NCBI RefSeq assembly: GCF_004342915.1
Contig: NZ_SLWL01000005.1
Span: forward strand, 1-64,000
Direction: 5' to 3'
Length of the DNA: 64,000 bases
DNA from: Camelimonas lactis
Lineage (GTDB): Bacteria > Pseudomonadota > Alphaproteobacteria > Rhizobiales > Beijerinckiaceae
Both the position numbers and the translations under genes were made by a program. Below, one piece after another: positions 26,842 through 35,541 of this stretch. The notes below the pieces were generated by a model, which ran no database searches, had not been told where the DNA came from, and was given only the letters and a program-made list of their open reading frames with translations. Every line of letters starts with the position of its first letter. Position 1 is the first letter of the stretch.

Positions 26842-27777
26842 GTGGATCGAAACCTTTTGCCCGCCATCGCCGCCTTTGCCGAAGTGGCCCGCGAAGGCAA
26901 TTTCACCCGCGCGGCGGCGAAACTCGGCATTACGCCCTCGGCCCTCTCCCAGACGATCCGCGCTCTGGAAGAAAAGCTCGATATCCGCCTGCTCAACAGA
27001 TCGACCCGCTCCGTCTCGGCGACCGGGGAGGGGCGCGTGCTGTTGGCGCAGATCGATCCAGGCCTCGCGGCCATCGCCCACGCCGTCGGCGCGCTTCAGG
27101 ACGCGCGGCGTCGGCCAACGGGCGAAGTGCGCATCAACAGCTCACGGATCGCGGCAAGTCATCTTCTGTTGCCGCATCTGGCGGAGTTTCACCGGCGCTA
27201 TCCCGATATCCGGCTGGAAATCGTCGTTGACGACGAATTTGGCGATATCATCCGCGAAGGCTGCGACGCCGGCGTGAGGCTGCGCGAGGATGTAGGAGAC
27301 GGCATGATCGCCGTGCCGCTCTGCTCACCCATCTCGCTGGCTGTGGTCGGCTCTCCGGCCTATTTCGCGGCCAATCCCGCACCGGCCAAACCGGCCGATC
27401 TTGACAGGCACAATTGCCTGGGCCTTCGCCATGGCATGAGCAGCACCATTGCAGGATGGGAGTTGACCGACCCGGACGATGGACACAGCTTCCTCATCCA
27501 GCCGCAGGGCTCGTTCGTCGTCAACAATGACGACATGGTGTTGAACGCCGCCCTGCAGGGCATCGGCCTCGCCATACACATGGACTTCGCCGTGCGCCGC
27601 CATATCGAGGCAGGTAATCTGATCCGGGTTCTGGAGGACTGGTGCCCGCCCTTCGACGGATTCAATCTCTACCTCGCCACCCGCGAACAGATGCCGCCGA
27701 AGCTCCGGGCCGTGGTCGATTTTCTGACTGAAAAGCGACGCGCGGCAACCGCTGGAGGTCAGCGCCCAATCGCCTGA
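26842..27777 (+). CDS. LysR-family transcriptional regulator
   Basis: The 311-residue protein starts at GTG 26842. The HTH is FTRAAAKLGITPSALSQTIR at residues 21-40, then EEKLDIRLLNRSTRSVS, and a LysR substrate domain follows (GEVRINSSRIAASHLLLPHL). It most likely controls the divergent NmrA-like reductase and alpha/beta hydrolase. A similar LysR/SDR/hydrolase layout is common in proteobacteria and often responds to reactive electrophiles, but the effector here is unknown. Confidence 0.9.
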   Translation: MDRNLLPAIAAFAEVAREGNFTRAAAKLGITPSALSQTIRALEEKLDIRLLNRSTRSVSATGEGRVLLAQIDPGLAAIAHAVGALQDARRRPTGEVRINSSRIAASHLLLPHLAEFHRRYPDIRLEIVVDDEFGDIIREGCDAGVRLREDVGDGMIAVPLCSPISLAVVGSPAYFAANPAPAKPADLDRHNCLGLRHGMSSTIAGWELTDPDDGHSFLIQPQGSFVVNNDDMVLNAALQGIGLAIHMDFAVRRHIEAGNLIRVLEDWCPPFDGFNLYLATREQMPPKLRAVVDFLTEKRRAATAGGQRPIA

Positions 27778-27970
27778 CGGCAAGCTGTATTGTGATTGCC
27801 CTTGCGGATTGCCGACACCTGGCCACAGAAATCTTAATCGATGTTTCGCGCACATCCGTGGGCCATTCTGCCTGGCGCGAGCCCCTTGCCCACAGGCCAC
27901 TGCCCCAAAAGGCGCTATCCATCTGATAATTAAAGAAATAGCCCGGCAATTTGTGCGGCAATCGGCGGTG

Positions 27971-28060
27971 TGGCGGATGGGGTGAGATTCGAACTCACGG
28001 TACGGTTACCCGCACGGCGGTTTTCAAGACCGCTGCCTTAAACCACTCGGCCACCCATCC
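27971..28060 (-). tRNA. tRNA-Ser (anticodon UGA)
   Basis: On the minus strand the gene runs from GGATGGG (28060-28054) to CCCATCC-G-CCA (27981-27971), with a perfect seven-pair acceptor stem and encoded CCA. The T arm is GTGAG-TTCGAAT-CTCAC. The anticodon stem GCGGT/ACCGC holds the loop CTTGAAA, so the anticodon is TGA (28024-28026 on the plus strand as TCA). A long variable arm fits a class II serine tRNA. It reads UCA and other UCN codons. Confidence 0.97.
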
Positions 28061-28284
28061 ATCAGGAGCGTCAGAACGACGTCCCGCACGCGGGCGCCGG
28101 CGTTGCGCCGGCCTGCCCCATGCGGGTGTTTTGCCGTCGCCGGGGGCCAATGGCAAGCCTCAATCACGTCACGCGGCGCGTCTTTCACAACGTGGCCGGC
28201 TTATCACGGCTGAACGCCCCCCCGGTTGACGCGGGGATGGCGCTCCCGCCGGCTGGCGGAGCGCCATCCCTGCGCGCAAATGGC

Positions 28285-29532
28285 TTACCTGTTGTCCCGG
28301 GAGTTGATAATCCCGCCTTCCGGGACCCAGCGGTCACCCTTGAAAACCATCATCTGCAGGTCCTCGACCGGGAAATGGTCGGTCGGCGACGTGGTCATCG
28401 CAATGCCCTCGTACAGCAGGTCCGCCTTGTATCCCTTCATGCTGGTTGCGACCGTCATGACGTTCTCGTGGGTGAGATTGTCGCCAGCCTCCTTCAGCAG
28501 GTGCACAAGCGCGCTGCTGATGGCGTAACCATAGGCGTAGAGCGAGTTGTTGAGATCGCCCTCCGGCATGTATTTGGCCATGAACGCCCTGAACGCCTTC
28601 ATGTCAGCGTCATTCACGAAAGCCGGGTCGGTGGGATCCTTGATGTAGGTCGCCGTGATGGCGCCCTGGGCGTTCTCAATGCCGGCGGGGATGATCACCG
28701 CGCCGACCTGGGCCGCCACATTGTTGAGGATGTGCACCGGCCGCCACTTCATTTCACCCAGTTTCCGCATGGCCTGGGCCGCGAACTTTGGCGTCGAGAG
28801 ATTGAGAAACAGATCGGCGCCCGAGGCCTTCAGTTTCACCATCTGGGAATCGACGGTCGCGTCCGACAGATCGTAGTGCGCCTCGGCCACGATCATCGAC
28901 GTCCTGTCGCCGAGACCATCCTTCACGCCCTTGTAGATATCCTTGCCATAATCGTCGTTCTGCACCAGAACGCCGATTTTCGCGTTGGGATAGCGGGTCT
29001 TGATCAGTTTGGCGTAGGCGCGCCCCTCCGAGTTGTAGGACGCGTTGAATGGCATGGTCCAGGGGAACTGGGCGGGATCATCGCCAAACCGCGTGCCGCC
29101 TGAAGCCAGCAGCAGATGCGGCGTCTTTTTGGCGTTCATGTATTTCATGATCGCCGTATTCGATGGCGTGCCGACGGTGCCAAACAGGGCCAGAATGCCG
29201 TCACTCTCCACCAGCTTGCGTGTCTGCTCCACCGCTTTTGGCGGACTGTAGGCGTCGTCGTAGCTCAGGAAGCGGATCTTCCGGCCATTCACGCCCCCCT
29301 GCTCGTTAATCATCCTGAAGTAAGCCGCCGCTGTCTTGCCAACAACGCCATAGGCGGAAGCCGGACCGCTATAGGGCACAAAGTTGCCAACGACGATTTC
29401 CGTATCGCTGGCTCCACGGCTATATTTCTTCTCGGCGAGAGCCGGGAAAGCGGTGGCGATGCTCAATACTGAAGCAATGCACAGCCCGGCCACAATGGTC
29501 CGCTTGCCAATTTTCAAGACGTTTCTCCCCAT
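28285..29532 (-). CDS. Branched-chain amino acid-type ABC transporter substrate-binding protein (LivK-like)
   Basis: From ATG 29532 the protein has 415 residues with a signal peptide (GKRTIVAGLCIASVLSIATA). The body is a Peripla_BP_6 domain: SDTEIVVGNFVPYSGPASAY, YFRMINEQGGVNGRKI, YSPPKAVEQTRKLVESDGI and GVLVQNDDYGKDIYKGVKDG. Other starts are possible: ATG 29559, or TTG 29517, which has the best ribosome site (GGGGAGA). Such proteins bind amino acids, amides or aromatic acids for a LivHMGF importer, but none is adjacent, so the ligand is unknown. Confidence 0.85.
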   Translation of the reverse strand: MGRNVLKIGKRTIVAGLCIASVLSIATAFPALAEKKYSRGASDTEIVVGNFVPYSGPASAYGVVGKTAAAYFRMINEQGGVNGRKIRFLSYDDAYSPPKAVEQTRKLVESDGILALFGTVGTPSNTAIMKYMNAKKTPHLLLASGGTRFGDDPAQFPWTMPFNASYNSEGRAYAKLIKTRYPNAKIGVLVQNDDYGKDIYKGVKDGLGDRTSMIVAEAHYDLSDATVDSQMVKLKASGADLFLNLSTPKFAAQAMRKLGEMKWRPVHILNNVAAQVGAVIIPAGIENAQGAITATYIKDPTDPAFVNDADMKAFRAFMAKYMPEGDLNNSLYAYGYAISSALVHLLKEAGDNLTHENVMTVATSMKGYKADLLYEGIAMTTSPTDHFPVEDLQMMVFKGDRWVPEGGIINSRDNR

Positions 29533-29945
29533 TTGTTCGTTATGGGGCAAACATAGCATGGCCTTTACAGGTTATAGCAAGAGGCAAACGCCCCCCAGGA
29601 TCCGGCTCCGCGTTTCAGCCAAACCGGGGCCAGTCAACGGAAATCGCCGCCTCCGCCGCCCGCAAAGACCGCCACGACAAAAAACGCCTGCCGGACTTGA
29701 ATAAAACGATAGTTCACATCAAAATTTTTTGTATGGAGATCAGTAAATTCAGTCGCCACCAGCAAGAACATCCCGCTGCGTGAACGCGTGACGCGAACCA
29801 CTCCGCATGCGCCAGGTGTGGGGGCGGCCTGGAAACAGGAAACAAACAGATGGTTCCCGGAGATAACCTGACGTCAGGCCGTCCATTACCTGAAATTCAC
29901 CACCAGAATACCCAAGACTGGCGGCGACGCGCCAACGGCGCTCCG
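29533..29945. other. Intergenic region between LivK-like and Nudix genes
   Basis: I see no gene here. There is an AT-rich patch near 29705-29740, which may be a promoter for the LivK-like gene, and a 12-bp palindrome CCTGACGTCAGG at 29867-29878 of unknown meaning. Confidence 0.4.
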
Positions 29946-30509
29946 TCAGTCCTGGGCCATGTCAGCGGTTTCCGCGACAGGGTCCTTGCCAGACCGCAGC
30001 GGCGTCACGTCGCGGATGCTCCGCAAGCCGCCGTCACCCCCCAGGATGGGAAGTTGCGCACGGGTCCGCGAACGCGGGAGGGCGCCCAGCAGCCGCTCGT
30101 CCAGCGTTTCAATAATCTCGGCCAGTTCAGGCTCCGCCACCTGCGCCGCCGCATTGTCCTGGGCATACCAGACACACTGCCGCTGCCCGTGCTCCGGCCA
30201 GTCGGCCTCCTGGCCGCGCACCAGCAGGGGGTAAACCGTCACCGTGCACTGCTGCAATTGCCCGTTCTTGCGCCGTTTGACGTAGCCATAGGCGCCCAGT
30301 GGCTGTTCGCCAATGCGCCCGCGCAGGCCGGCTTCTTCAAACGCCTCCTGGGCAGCCGCCTGCGACGCGGTGCGGCGCTTCATCGGCCAGCCCTTTGGAA
30401 TGACCCAGCGCCCCGTCTCGCGGGAGGTGATCAGCATGATTTGCAGCGAGCCGTCCACCAGGCGACGATAAGGGAGAGCGGCGACCTGAGAACCTTCCGT
30501 ACGCTTCAA
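29946..30509 (-). CDS. Nudix hydrolase
   Basis: The 187-residue protein has the Nudix box at residues 40-62 (GWPMKRRTASQAAAQEAFEE then AGL). The catalytic EExG core is kept, but the first Glu of the consensus is Arg46 and the box Arg is Gln54. The WVIPKGWP entry is typical of a Nudix subgroup related to diphosphoinositol polyphosphate and nucleotide diphosphate hydrolases. It would hydrolyse a nucleoside diphosphate linked to another group. The remaining C-terminal 60 residues look disordered. It is single. Confidence 0.82.
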   Translation of the reverse strand: MKRTEGSQVAALPYRRLVDGSLQIMLITSRETGRWVIPKGWPMKRRTASQAAAQEAFEEAGLRGRIGEQPLGAYGYVKRRKNGQLQQCTVTVYPLLVRGQEADWPEHGQRQCVWYAQDNAAAQVAEPELAEIIETLDERLLGALPRSRTRAQLPILGGDGGLRSIRDVTPLRSGKDPVAETADMAQD

Positions 30510-31018
30510 TCTCCCCTCCTTTCCTGTGCCTGACCCAAATGACGTTCCATCAACCCCAGGGCAGGCTCCTGCTCAGCCAGCGCCGGCCCATGATGATCTG
30601 ACGCCATCTCACACATACCAGCCCAAACTGTGGCCGTTCACCAACAAACTTGAAGCGGGGGAACGACAGAAAGTCCGCGCGAACAGCCGACCGTAACGAC
30701 GGCGGCGCGACCCATGCAGTGGCCGCCAGTCATGATGCAAGCCGAATCGTAATTTCAAAATAATCAGCCCCAATGTAGGGAATTTCCAAGAAATTTCAAG
30801 TAAAGATGCGACGACACCGCCGCGACAACTACGGACGCGCCCAGCGGGCCATGACCCCGAATTATGTCGCGAGATTCAGGCTGGTCCAGGCCTGCACGCG
30901 TCAAAGGTCGCGTTTGCCCGGCGCGCGCTGTCAACGCGGCGCCGGCGCCGGATTTTCAATCGCGAGGAGCGCGGAAGAGCCCGCCGACCATCCGGTCCGG
31001 CATTATCCAATCAGGCTC
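30510..31018. other. Intergenic region without a supported gene
   Basis: The stretch has AT-rich patches near 30750-30805. Open frames at 30806-31279 on the plus strand are shadows of the minus-strand gene that starts at 31486 and have no ribosome site. I see no RNA gene or clear terminator. Confidence 0.4.
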
Positions 31019-31486
31019 TCAGGCCTGCATGATCCTGGGGCTCTTGCGAACAGCCCTGATGACCGCATTCAGCGCATCTTCCGCTTCCTGCGCCTGGCGC
31101 AGCCCCTGGCTTGCCCTGGCCGGGTCATTCACTGCGGCCACAAGCTTGCGATACGGCTCCACATTGCGCCCCATGCGTCTGGCGTGGAAAGCATCAAGAT
31201 ATTCCGGCCCATAGACCTCGGCCAGATGCTCCAGCGCGTCTTCCAGCGCCGCCTTCAAAACCAGCGCCTCAATTTTTGACTGCGCCGACGCGTCAGGCCC
31301 CACCGCTTCCCCGGCCAGGAGAGACGACGCCGATGAAATGGAGGGCGTCGCCGCCGCGCTCACGGGCCGGACATGCGCCGCCGGCGCCGTTGGCTCCACC
31401 AGCGTCCGGCGGCGCAGGAGCCAGACGCCGCCGAGCATGGCGGCGAAGGCGGCGCCGGTGACAAGAAGGGCGGTGTCGCTCAGCAT
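31019..31486 (-). CDS. Small membrane-anchored protein of unknown function
   Basis: From the ATG at 31486, after GGAAAGGGG, the product has 155 residues. One membrane helix lies near 4-24 (TALLVTGAAFAAMLGGVWLL), then a Ser/Ala/Pro-rich linker, then a helical C-terminal domain (SKIEALVLKAALEDALEHLAEV, and ARASQGLRQAQEAEDALNAV). A much longer upstream frame exists but lacks a good start. I do not recognise a named family. It is divergent from the FAH-family gene at 31793. Confidence 0.65.
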   Translation of the reverse strand: MLSDTALLVTGAAFAAMLGGVWLLRRRTLVEPTAPAAHVRPVSAAATPSISSASSLLAGEAVGPDASAQSKIEALVLKAALEDALEHLAEVYGPEYLDAFHARRMGRNVEPYRKLVAAVNDPARASQGLRQAQEAEDALNAVIRAVRKSPRIMQA

Positions 31487-31792
31487 GTCCCCTTTCCAGA
31501 CTGGCCAGAAACGTCCCGGCCAATGCGATAACAACATGACTGCGTTGAATATAGCGCAAGCCAGGCCGCCATCAATATTCCGCGCCGATCCGTGACAATC
31601 CCACCCCGCAGCCATGGCGCCCGTCCAAAGGCAAAGGCAACCGGCGCTGGCGCGGCCGCGCCACGGGTGGACGGCTGGCGCCGTTTCAGACCCGCTCACG
31701 GGCGCGGCCTGGCAACCTGCTGTTGCGGCGCCCGGCCCACGGGGATACGAACGGGCCGAGGCTGGAGACTCTCATTCCCAGGGAGGCGTCGA
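31487..31792. other. Divergent promoter region
   Basis: This 306-bp spacer lies between the small membrane protein and the FAH-family gene, which read outward. The FAH frame is open upstream to 31592, but the GTG at 31793 with a GGGAGG site is better. No other gene or motif is clear. Confidence 0.4.
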
Positions 31793-32503
31793 GTGCCTGA
31801 AGCCACGACCCCGTTTGTTATCGCGCCATCGCCACAGGCGAGCATTGCCGTTGCCGGAACATCCGCCCGCTTCCCGGTGCGCCGCATTGTCTGTGTCGGC
31901 CGCAATTACGCCGAGCACGCCCGTGAAATGGGCGGCGATCCTGACAGGGAGCCGCCGTTCTTTTTCATGAAACCCGCCGACGCGGTGACGGACGGGGGCG
32001 CCATTCCCTATCCGCCGCTCACTTCCAACCTGCATTATGAGGCGGAGCTGGTGGTGGCGATCGGCGCGCCTGGCGCTGATATCGCCCCCGACGACGCCCT
32101 GGCGCATGTTTACGGCTATGGCGTGGGCGTCGACCTGACCCGGCGCGATCTCCAGAACGCCGCCAAGTCGGCCGGCCGCCCCTGGGAGTGGGGCAAGGCC
32201 TTCGACTTCTCCGCGCCTTGCGGGCCACTGCGCCCGGTCAGCGCGGGCGGTCATGTTTCCCCGGACGCCAGGATTTCCCTGACGGTCAATGGCCAGTCGC
32301 GGCAGGCGGCGGTCATGGCGGACATGATCTGGCCGGTTCCCGCGATCATCGCCAATATCTCCACCGCCATGCGTCTCGCGCCCGGCGACCTCATCTTCAC
32401 CGGCACGCCGTCTGGCGTCGGTCCCCTGTCGCCAGGCGATGTCGTCGCGGCGCGCATCGACGACCTGCCCCCGCTGGATTTTTCCATTGCGCCCGGCGCC
32501 TGA
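31793..32503 (+). CDS. Fumarylacetoacetate hydrolase (FAH) family protein
   Basis: The 236-residue protein starts at GTG 31793 (site GGGAGG). It has the FAH signatures IVCVGRNYAEHAREMG, FFFMKPADAV, NLHYEAELVVAIG with metal-binding Glu, and IFTGTPSGVGPL near the end. Family members cut C-C bonds in diketones or act as hydratases or decarboxylases in aromatic degradation, and some are oxaloacetate decarboxylases. It is followed after seven bases by a flavin reductase, and then an acyl-CoA ligase, suggesting a small aromatic or organic-acid operon. Confidence 0.87.
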   Translation: MPEATTPFVIAPSPQASIAVAGTSARFPVRRIVCVGRNYAEHAREMGGDPDREPPFFFMKPADAVTDGGAIPYPPLTSNLHYEAELVVAIGAPGADIAPDDALAHVYGYGVGVDLTRRDLQNAAKSAGRPWEWGKAFDFSAPCGPLRPVSAGGHVSPDARISLTVNGQSRQAAVMADMIWPVPAIIANISTAMRLAPGDLIFTGTPSGVGPLSPGDVVAARIDDLPPLDFSIAPGA

Positions 32504-32510
32504 AAGGACC

Positions 32511-33068
32511 ATGCAGGCGGCCATGGCAAACATTGTGAAGCCCACCGGTTCACCGGCCGCCGGCGAGGAAACCGGCAACCCGACGGCGGAGGCGTTGCGC
32601 CAGGCGATGCGGCGCGTCGCCAGCAGCGTCGCCGTCGTCACCACGCGGCGGGACGGCGTGGACCACGGCATGACCGTCACAGCCTTCAGTTCCGTTTCGC
32701 TCGATCCGCCGATGGTGCTGGTGGTCATCAACACCGCCGCGTCGCTGCATGATCCGCTGACCCATGGCGACGGATTCTGCCTGAACGTCCTCGACGCCGC
32801 CCAGCAGGATATCGCGGAGGCATTCGCCCGTCGCGGCGCCGGTCACAGCCGCTTCGCCGCCGGCAACTGGTTCCGCCCGCAGATCGATGGTCAGCCGGCG
32901 CCAGCGCTGGTGCTGGAAGGCGCCCAGGCCTGGGCGCAATGCGCCGTGGATATGGTGGTTACAGCGGGAACCCATTCGATCATCACCGGGCGTGTGCTGG
33001 CGGCCAGCGCCGCCGGAGCCGGCTTGCCCCTGCTCTATCTCGACGGCGCGTTCGGGCGGCCCGCCTGA
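32511..33068 (+). CDS. Flavin reductase (HpaC-like) family protein
   Basis: The 185-residue protein starts at ATG 32511 after AAAGGA. It has the flavin reductase domain: AMRRVASSVAVVTTRRDG, MTVTAFSSVSLDPPMVLVVI and FCLNVLDAAQQDIAEAFA. Such proteins reduce FMN or FAD with NAD(P)H for a two-component monooxygenase. No monooxygenase is adjacent; the luciferase-like one at 838 is 30 kb away, so the partner is unknown. It lies in a plus-strand cluster with the FAH-family gene and the acyl-CoA ligase. Confidence 0.85.
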   Translation: MQAAMANIVKPTGSPAAGEETGNPTAEALRQAMRRVASSVAVVTTRRDGVDHGMTVTAFSSVSLDPPMVLVVINTAASLHDPLTHGDGFCLNVLDAAQQDIAEAFARRGAGHSRFAAGNWFRPQIDGQPAPALVLEGAQAWAQCAVDMVVTAGTHSIITGRVLAASAAGAGLPLLYLDGAFGRPA

Positions 33069-33336
33069 CGCATCGCGGGGAAAGTGGCGCCCATTTTTCA
33101 CGAGCGGACGCGCGCACAGCAGGCAAAAGCGCCAAACCGGAGAGCTGGAGCGCTTTTTGCGGGCCGGCGTTCACCGAAAAGGCCCGGAGCCGGAGCCGCC
33201 CGCCCTGCGCCATGTCCCCATATGGCGTTGGTGGCGACGCCGGAGTACAACCTCTGCTTCCAGAGTTCATGCGCGGCTGGCATGACCATAACGGCGGCCA
33301 GCGCGCAACGACATGACACCGCCCGGGAGGTTACCC

Positions 33337-34887
33337 TTGAGCGTCGACACGACTTCTGGCGCGCGCGCGCGTCGCAACACCATTTCAGACGCCATTCGCC
33401 GCTCCGCCCTGCGCATGGGCGACGCGCCCGCGCTCGGTTTCTCCGACAGGTCATGGAGCTTCCGTGGCCTGGATCAGGCCATCGACCGGGTCGCCGCCCG
33501 CCTGCTGGCGCTTGGCCTGAAACGCGGCGAGCGTGTTGGCGCCTATGGCCGCAACTCCGACGCCTATCTCATCCTGTTCCTGGCCTGCGCCCGCGCCGGC
33601 GTGGTGCACGTGCCGATCAACTATGCGCTCACCGAGACCGAACTTGCCTATATCGTTGGCCAGTCCGGCGCCCGCGCGCTGGTCTATGACAGCTTCCTGG
33701 CCAGCAATGCCGAAAAGATGCGCGGCCGGCCCGGCCTCGATTTCGTCGGCACATTCGCCGATGGCGGCGATATCGACGTGCTGGCCCTGGCGACCAGCGA
33801 CACGGTGATTGATCCGGTGGACGTCGAGCAGGACGAAAACGACCTGGCGCAGATCACCTACACGTCCGGCACCACCGCCATGCCCAAGGGCGCGATGATG
33901 ACCCATCGCGCCCAGATGTATGAATACGTAAGCTGCATCAACGACCTGGAACTGTCGCGCGGCGACCGCTGGCTCGCCGCCCTGCCCCTGTATCACACGG
34001 CCCAGATGCACTGCTTCACCGTGCCGGCGCTGATGCTCGGGGCCTTCACCGTGCTGATTGAATCACCGGTTCCCGAGCAGGTGCTGGAGCTGATCGAGCG
34101 CCATCGCATCACTTCTTTCTTCGCGCCGCCGACCGTCTGGATCAGCCTGCTGCGCCACCCGGACTTCGCCACCCGCGATCTCGGCCAGCTCAGGAACGTC
34201 TACTACGGCGCATCGATCATGCCGGTGCCGGTGCTGCAGGAGCTGCGCGCGCGCCTCAACGGGGCCCGCGCCTTCAATTGTTATGGCCAGAGCGAGATCG
34301 GCCCGCTGGCGACCGTGCTGCGGCCGGAAGAGCATGACGCCCGCCCGGCCTCCGCCGGCCGGCCGGTGCTGAACGTTCAGACCCGCGTCGTCGATGAGAA
34401 CATGAATGACGTCCCGCCTGGCGTTCAGGGGGAGATCGTTCACCGCTCGCCGCAGTTGCTGCTCGGCTATTGGGACAAGCCGGAAGAGACGGCGGAAGCC
34501 TTCGCCGGCGGCTGGTTCCATTCCGGCGACATCGGCGTGCTGGACGAGGAAGGCTATCTCTACGTCGTCGACCGCGTGAAGGACATCATCAAGTCCGGCG
34601 GCTCCATGGTGGCGAGCCGCGAGGTCGAGGAAGTGCTGTTCACCCACCCCAGCGTCTCGGAAGTGGCGGTGATCGGCCTGCCTGATCCCAAATGGATCGA
34701 GGCGGTGACGGCGGTGGTGGTGCTGCGTGACGGTCACGCCGGCGACGAGCAGGCGCTGATCGCCCACGCCCGTGAGAAACTGGCCCCGTTCAAAGTGCCG
34801 AAGCGCGTGGTCTTCGTCGACAACCTGCCCCGCAACACCGCCGGCAAGCTGCTGAAGCGCGAACTGCGCGTGACCATGGCCGACTGA
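33337..34887 (+). CDS. Fatty-acyl/aryl-CoA ligase (AMP-forming)
   Basis: I chose the TTG at 33337, because GGGAGG sits just before it, giving 516 residues; an ATG at 33313 has no ribosome site. The P-loop is ITYTSGTTAMPKGAMMTHR, then NCYGQSEIGP, GWFHSGDIGVLDEEGYLYVV and DRVKDIIKSGG, and the C-terminal lysine in PRNTAGKLLKREL. It activates a carboxylic acid to acyl-CoA via the adenylate; chain type cannot be told. A strong terminator follows 41 bp after the stop. Confidence 0.9.
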   Translation: MSVDTTSGARARRNTISDAIRRSALRMGDAPALGFSDRSWSFRGLDQAIDRVAARLLALGLKRGERVGAYGRNSDAYLILFLACARAGVVHVPINYALTETELAYIVGQSGARALVYDSFLASNAEKMRGRPGLDFVGTFADGGDIDVLALATSDTVIDPVDVEQDENDLAQITYTSGTTAMPKGAMMTHRAQMYEYVSCINDLELSRGDRWLAALPLYHTAQMHCFTVPALMLGAFTVLIESPVPEQVLELIERHRITSFFAPPTVWISLLRHPDFATRDLGQLRNVYYGASIMPVPVLQELRARLNGARAFNCYGQSEIGPLATVLRPEEHDARPASAGRPVLNVQTRVVDENMNDVPPGVQGEIVHRSPQLLLGYWDKPEETAEAFAGGWFHSGDIGVLDEEGYLYVVDRVKDIIKSGGSMVASREVEEVLFTHPSVSEVAVIGLPDPKWIEAVTAVVVLRDGHAGDEQALIAHAREKLAPFKVPKRVVFVDNLPRNTAGKLLKRELRVTMAD

Positions 34888-34927
34888 GGGCCAACGACGC
34901 CTTCGCGGCAATTGAATGCGGATATGG

Positions 34928-34955
34928 AATGGCCGGGACGAACCCGGCCATTTTG
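34928..34955. terminator. Bidirectional rho-independent terminator
   Basis: AATGGCCGGG (34928-34937), loop ACGAA, CCCGGCCATT (34943-34952) forms a perfect stem with a short T-run after it. It lies between the convergent acyl-CoA ligase and AhpD-like genes. Confidence 0.85.
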
Positions 34956-34971
34956 CGTTTGCGGGCCCGGC

Positions 34972-35415
34972 TCAATCCACCGGATGGATCAGGCGCGAAC
35001 TCACCGCGATCCGGTTCCAGACATTGATGGTTCCGATCGCCACTGTCAGACGCGCCAGCTCCTCCTCGGAAAACACGCCGCGCACGGCTTCATAAACCGC
35101 ATCGGGCGCGCCGGTCTGCGCGACAAGGGTAACGCTTTCCGTCCATTCCAGCGCCGCCCGCTCCCTGGCGTCGAACAGCGGCGTTTCCCGCCAGACGGCG
35201 ACCAGATGCAGCTTCCGGTCCGGCAAGCCGGCGGCGAGCGCCTCCTTCACGTGCATGTCGACGCAATAGGCGCAGCCGTTGATCTGCGAGGCCCTGATCT
35301 TGATCAGGTGCAGCAGGTCCTTGTCGAATCCCGAGTTCAGAACCGCGACTTCCAGCCCATAGACGGCTTTGTAGAGCGCCGGCGCCGCCGTGGCGATATT
35401 CATCCGCTGCTGCAT
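34972..35415 (-). CDS. Carboxymuconolactone decarboxylase/AhpD-like peroxidase-family protein
   Basis: From ATG 35415 after AAAGGAG, the protein has 147 residues. It holds the AhpD-type redox motif INGCAYCVDMH, with Cys48, Cys51 and His55, and a following LVAVWRETPLFDARERAALE. These proteins are alkylhydroperoxidases or related redox enzymes of the AhpD/CMD fold. The CxxC and His are all kept, so redox activity is likely. It is divergent from an Rrf2 regulator, with a perfect palindrome between the two. Confidence 0.87.
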   Translation of the reverse strand: MQQRMNIATAAPALYKAVYGLEVAVLNSGFDKDLLHLIKIRASQINGCAYCVDMHVKEALAAGLPDRKLHLVAVWRETPLFDARERAALEWTESVTLVAQTGAPDAVYEAVRGVFSEEELARLTVAIGTINVWNRIAVSSRLIHPVD

Positions 35416-35485
35416 GATGTGCTCCTTTTCGGGTGTCCGCGTATTTGCCGGCTGGCCGGGCGCCTGTCGCGCCAATCATCGATAT

Positions 35486-35504
35486 TTTGTATCCACGATA
35501 CAAA
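35486..35504. promoter_or_regulatory. Predicted Rrf2 operator, perfect palindrome
   Basis: TTTGTATC (35486-35493), CAC, GATACAAA (35497-35504) is a perfect 8-bp inverted repeat with a 3-bp spacer in the 126-bp divergent region between the AhpD-like and Rrf2 genes. Rrf2 proteins are dimers that bind such dyads, and the site lies where a repressor would cover both promoters. The palindrome is seen; binding is inferred. Confidence 0.7.
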
Positions 35505-35541
35505 CCGGCTATGATGCCGCTGTCAAGCATGAGGAGTCCGA

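Noticed and set aside
27951-28229. Open frame beginning MCGNRRCGGWGEIRTHG
   Set aside because: It is the familiar false translation across the tRNA-Ser gene; the RNA fold is perfect and explains the sequence.
29867-29878. CCTGACGTCAGG palindrome as an operator
   Set aside because: It lies far from both flanking starts with no second copy, so chance in GC-rich DNA is as likely.
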